Below the pieces are notes generated by a model. The model saw only the letters and a program-made list of their open reading frames with translations. It made no database searches and was not told where the DNA came from. DNA of 64,000 nucleotides from NCBI GenBank assembly GCA_012103455.1, contig WLWT01000001.1, positions 1,164,001 through 1,228,000 on the forward strand, in the 5' to 3' direction. The DNA comes from Gammaproteobacteria bacterium (lineage in GTDB: Bacteria > Pseudomonadota > Gammaproteobacteria > HK1). This document shows, piece after piece, positions 62,353 through 64,000 of this stretch; positions within the stretch are counted from its first letter, which is position 1, and every line of letters starts with the position of its first letter. The position numbers were made by a program, and so were the translations under genes.

Positions 62353-62673
62353 TCAGGTCCAGCCCGCCACTCTCGCGGTGATCGGAGCGTCGCTGACAAA
62401 CTCGACCTCATCGAGCGAAAGTTTAGCGAACACCAGGCTGGCGGCGGCCTCGGCTTCGGTGTCGAACGGCCCGTGCTCGGTGCCGGTGTCGAGCTCGATC
62501 ACGGCGTAGCTCGGTTCCCACGCCGGGATGCTCTTGAAATGCGCGAACCGCTCGCAGGACCGCTTCGCGCACTCGGGACAGCGGCAGGCGCCATGGGCCG
62601 GGCCTCCACAATCCGTGCAGGCGTCTGTCGCACGCCGGCGGGCATACCGCTCGCGGGCACGTTCGTTTTTCAC
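62353..62673 (-). CDS. Plasmid-type hypothetical protein upstream of DUF2493 gene
   Basis: 106 residues from a GTG at 62673; the frame is open to 62793. It has a short zinc-ribbon-like segment CTDCGGPAHGACRCPECAKR with four or five Cys, followed by FKSIPAWEPSYAVIELDTG and FDTEAEAAASLVFAKLSLDE. I know this pairing from plasmid regions of alpha- and gammaproteobacteria, but no function is known. Confidence 0.6.
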   Translation of the reverse strand: MKNERARERYARRRATDACTDCGGPAHGACRCPECAKRSCERFAHFKSIPAWEPSYAVIELDTGTEHGPFDTEAEAAASLVFAKLSLDEVEFVSDAPITARVAGWT

Positions 62674-62899
62674 GCTGTTGTCGCAGCGCTCACTCTCGAC
62701 GGCGGCGCCCACGCCACAGCGGGATTCGCCGCCGAAGGCCGGCCGTAGCGCTCGCGATCGGCGATGCGGCGCGCTTCGAGGCATCGACCGCACACCGCGC
62801 CGCCCTCGACAGGAGGCCGGCGGCGGGACGGCGGGACGTCCGCAGAGGCGCGAAATCAGCCCTTCTGGCGGCGGTCGGCAAAATTCCCAGACTCCGCCA

Positions 62900-63190
62900 A
62901 CCCCAGAACTGCACGCCGCAGTTGGGCAGCTCGACCCCCGTGGCGATGATGATCTCGTCGCGGGCGGGGCGAATGTTCTCGATGGCCTTCAGCGGCAGGA
63001 TCGTGTCGCGCGCCTTGCGCCGGCCCTTCGTCTTCGCGCCGTCGGCGGCGACGGGGACGATGTCGCCGTTGGCGAGGGAGCGGAAGGTCTCGACGACATA
63101 GCGCTCGTCTTCGAGACCGCCGCCGACGAAGTGGGTGAGGAACGTGCGCGCGCCGCCGCGCGGTGCGAGTGCCGCCTCCTTGGAAGGATG
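62900..63190 (-). CDS. Unrecognised protein segment
   Basis: Within a minus-strand frame open over 62690-63490, the segment RTFLTHFVGGGLEDERYVVE, TFRSLANGDIVPVAADGAKT and ARDTILPLKAIENIRPARDE has a balanced residue composition, unlike the Arg-rich flanks. It is probably a real coding region whose ends I cannot fix. Family unknown. Confidence 0.4.
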
Positions 63191-63470
63191 ATAGGGAACG
63201 GCGGCAGCAGCCTCTCTGCGGACCGTCTGCCCCCGCGCCCGCTTCCGGCCGGACCTCTCCTCCCGGCGGCGCGAGGCGTTTCGGGGGGGTGCCCGAACGG
63301 CGGTTGTCCCGACGGCTATACGGATATGCGCAGGCGGTGCATGATCGCGACCGGCGCTCTCGTCAGATGGGCGGCGGCACGACACAAGGACCCGGGAAGC
63401 AACGAGGCTGGAATGACAAAGACCACGCTCGGTGTTATAGAACACGGGCATTGAGCGGCGGGCTTGGGGA

Positions 63471-63788
63471 TTGCGGACATTCAAGACCAAGGCGTTTGCC
63501 CGGTTCGCCGGTCATGAGGGAATCGACGATGCCGCGTTGTGTGAGGCCATCGACCGCGCCCGGAGCGGTGCGGTCGATGCCGACATGGGCGGCGGCGTGA
63601 TCAGGCAGCGCATCGCTCGCAAGGGAGGCGGGTTCCGCACGATTGTGCTGTTTCGCCGGGGCGAGCTGGATATCTTCCGACGGCCGGCCGATACGTATCT
63701 GGCGCTGGAGCCGTCGGGCTCCGCGGCGGCGCAGGCGGTTGGGGCGATAGTCGAGGTGAAGTGCGATGACCAAGCAATACAAGAGTGA
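63471..63788 (+). CDS. RelE/HigB-like toxin with probable internal deletion
   Basis: 105 residues. The N-terminal part (KAFARFAGHEGIDDAALCEA, DADMGGGVIRQRIAR and GGFRTIVLFRRGELDIF) matches a RelE/HigB-like toxin type whose genes are adjacent to HigA-like antitoxins. After DIF, about a dozen residues (the VYGFAK-type segment) appear to be missing before ADTYLALEPS. The frame is otherwise open. It overlaps the antitoxin start at 63766. Confidence 0.6.
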   Translation: MRTFKTKAFARFAGHEGIDDAALCEAIDRARSGAVDADMGGGVIRQRIARKGGGFRTIVLFRRGELDIFRRPADTYLALEPSGSAAAQAVGAIVEVKCDDQAIQE

Positions 63789-64000
63789 AGCGCTGGCCGC
63801 CGCGCACGAGGCGGCGCTCGGACTGGCCGAGGCCGGTCTGATGTCGAAGCAGACCATGAAGGCGTTCGACGGGATGTGCCTGACGCCGGTCGAGGAGATG
63901 GCGCCGGAGGACATCCGCGCGCTCCGCCTTCGCGAGAGCGCGAGTCAGGCCGTGTTCGCTCGCTACCTCAACGGTGACGACCGGGCTGGTGAGCCAATGG
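63766..64000 (+). pseudogene. HigA-type XRE antitoxin, frameshifted, cut by window end
   Basis: ATG at 63766 opens MTKQYKSEALAAAHEAALGL, then AGLMSKQTMKAFDGMCL and PEDIRALRLRESASQAVFAR, as in HigA antitoxins of this toxin type. At 63973-63974 an extra G shifts the frame: the family reads LNVTTGLVSQW, which is restored by removing one G. The helix-turn-helix is therefore broken at its second helix, unless the base is a sequencing error. The gene continues beyond the window. Confidence 0.65.

Overview
The window looks like one contig from an uncultured, probably gammaproteobacterial, genome. The reasons are a chromosomal-type gene set (coaX, a second-type EF-G, glpD, MarR/EmrA-like export genes, an FHA-GAF-GGDEF-EAL protein) and fast turnover by small mobile elements. 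This taxonomic reading is inference from gene content only. No rRNA or complete tRNA gene was seen.

Layout. 1-3.2 kb: MocR-type regulator and epoxide hydrolase. 3.3-5.5 kb: a miniature element, a 3' half of tRNA-Pro(CGG), an IS66 remnant, a HigBA pair with a dead toxin and a DUF3768 pseudogene, which together look like a decayed integrated island. 5.6-8.1 kb: glpD followed by a collapsing glycerol-type ABC uptake cluster. 8.1-10.1 kb: an AT-rich toxin-antitoxin gene pair with a possible attC site, then ISKra4 and IS1380 remnants. 10.3-19.9 kb: hydroxyquinol-type dioxygenase, divergent from a nine-gene branched-chain-amino-acid-type ABC operon with two complete permease/ATPase sets and one binding protein. 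20-24.5 kb: sterol-desaturase-like genes, thioesterase, hydrolase, coaX. 24.6-27.9 kb: a XamI-like restriction-modification pair lodged against an integrase fragment between the two ends of a CoA-transferase gene. 28-34.9 kb: two copies of an EF-G region that have decayed in complementary ways, one of them split by an XRE/ImmA/HNH island. 35-40.5 kb: MarR/HlyD genes and the cyclic-di-GMP protein, ending in a miniature element that is itself split by an IS630 copy. 40.7-47.6 kb: acyl-CoA ligase, Ldh2-type dehydrogenase, amidase and two zinc alcohol dehydrogenases. 47.7-56.3 kb: a second ABC cluster with an embedded acyl-CoA ligase. 56.3-59.4 kb: Nudix, Gfo/Idh/MocA and a split TPP-dependent decarboxylase. 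59.6-60.5 kb: a type I-G-like CRISPR-Cas remnant. 60.5-64 kb: GC-rich plasmid-like DNA with damaged genes.

The most striking pattern is a ~148-bp non-coding element with terminal inverted repeats and 4-bp target duplications, present in six copies. In three of them the target duplication contains the natural stop codon of the neighbouring gene (39265, 47868 and 52426), so the element sits exactly at a gene end without altering the protein. Several short tandem-repeat arrays also begin at or include stop codons. Metabolically the region favours uptake and breakdown of organic acids, amides and aromatic compounds: two ABC uptake systems, two acyl-CoA ligases, a ring-cleavage dioxygenase, an epoxide hydrolase, an amidase and several dehydrogenases.
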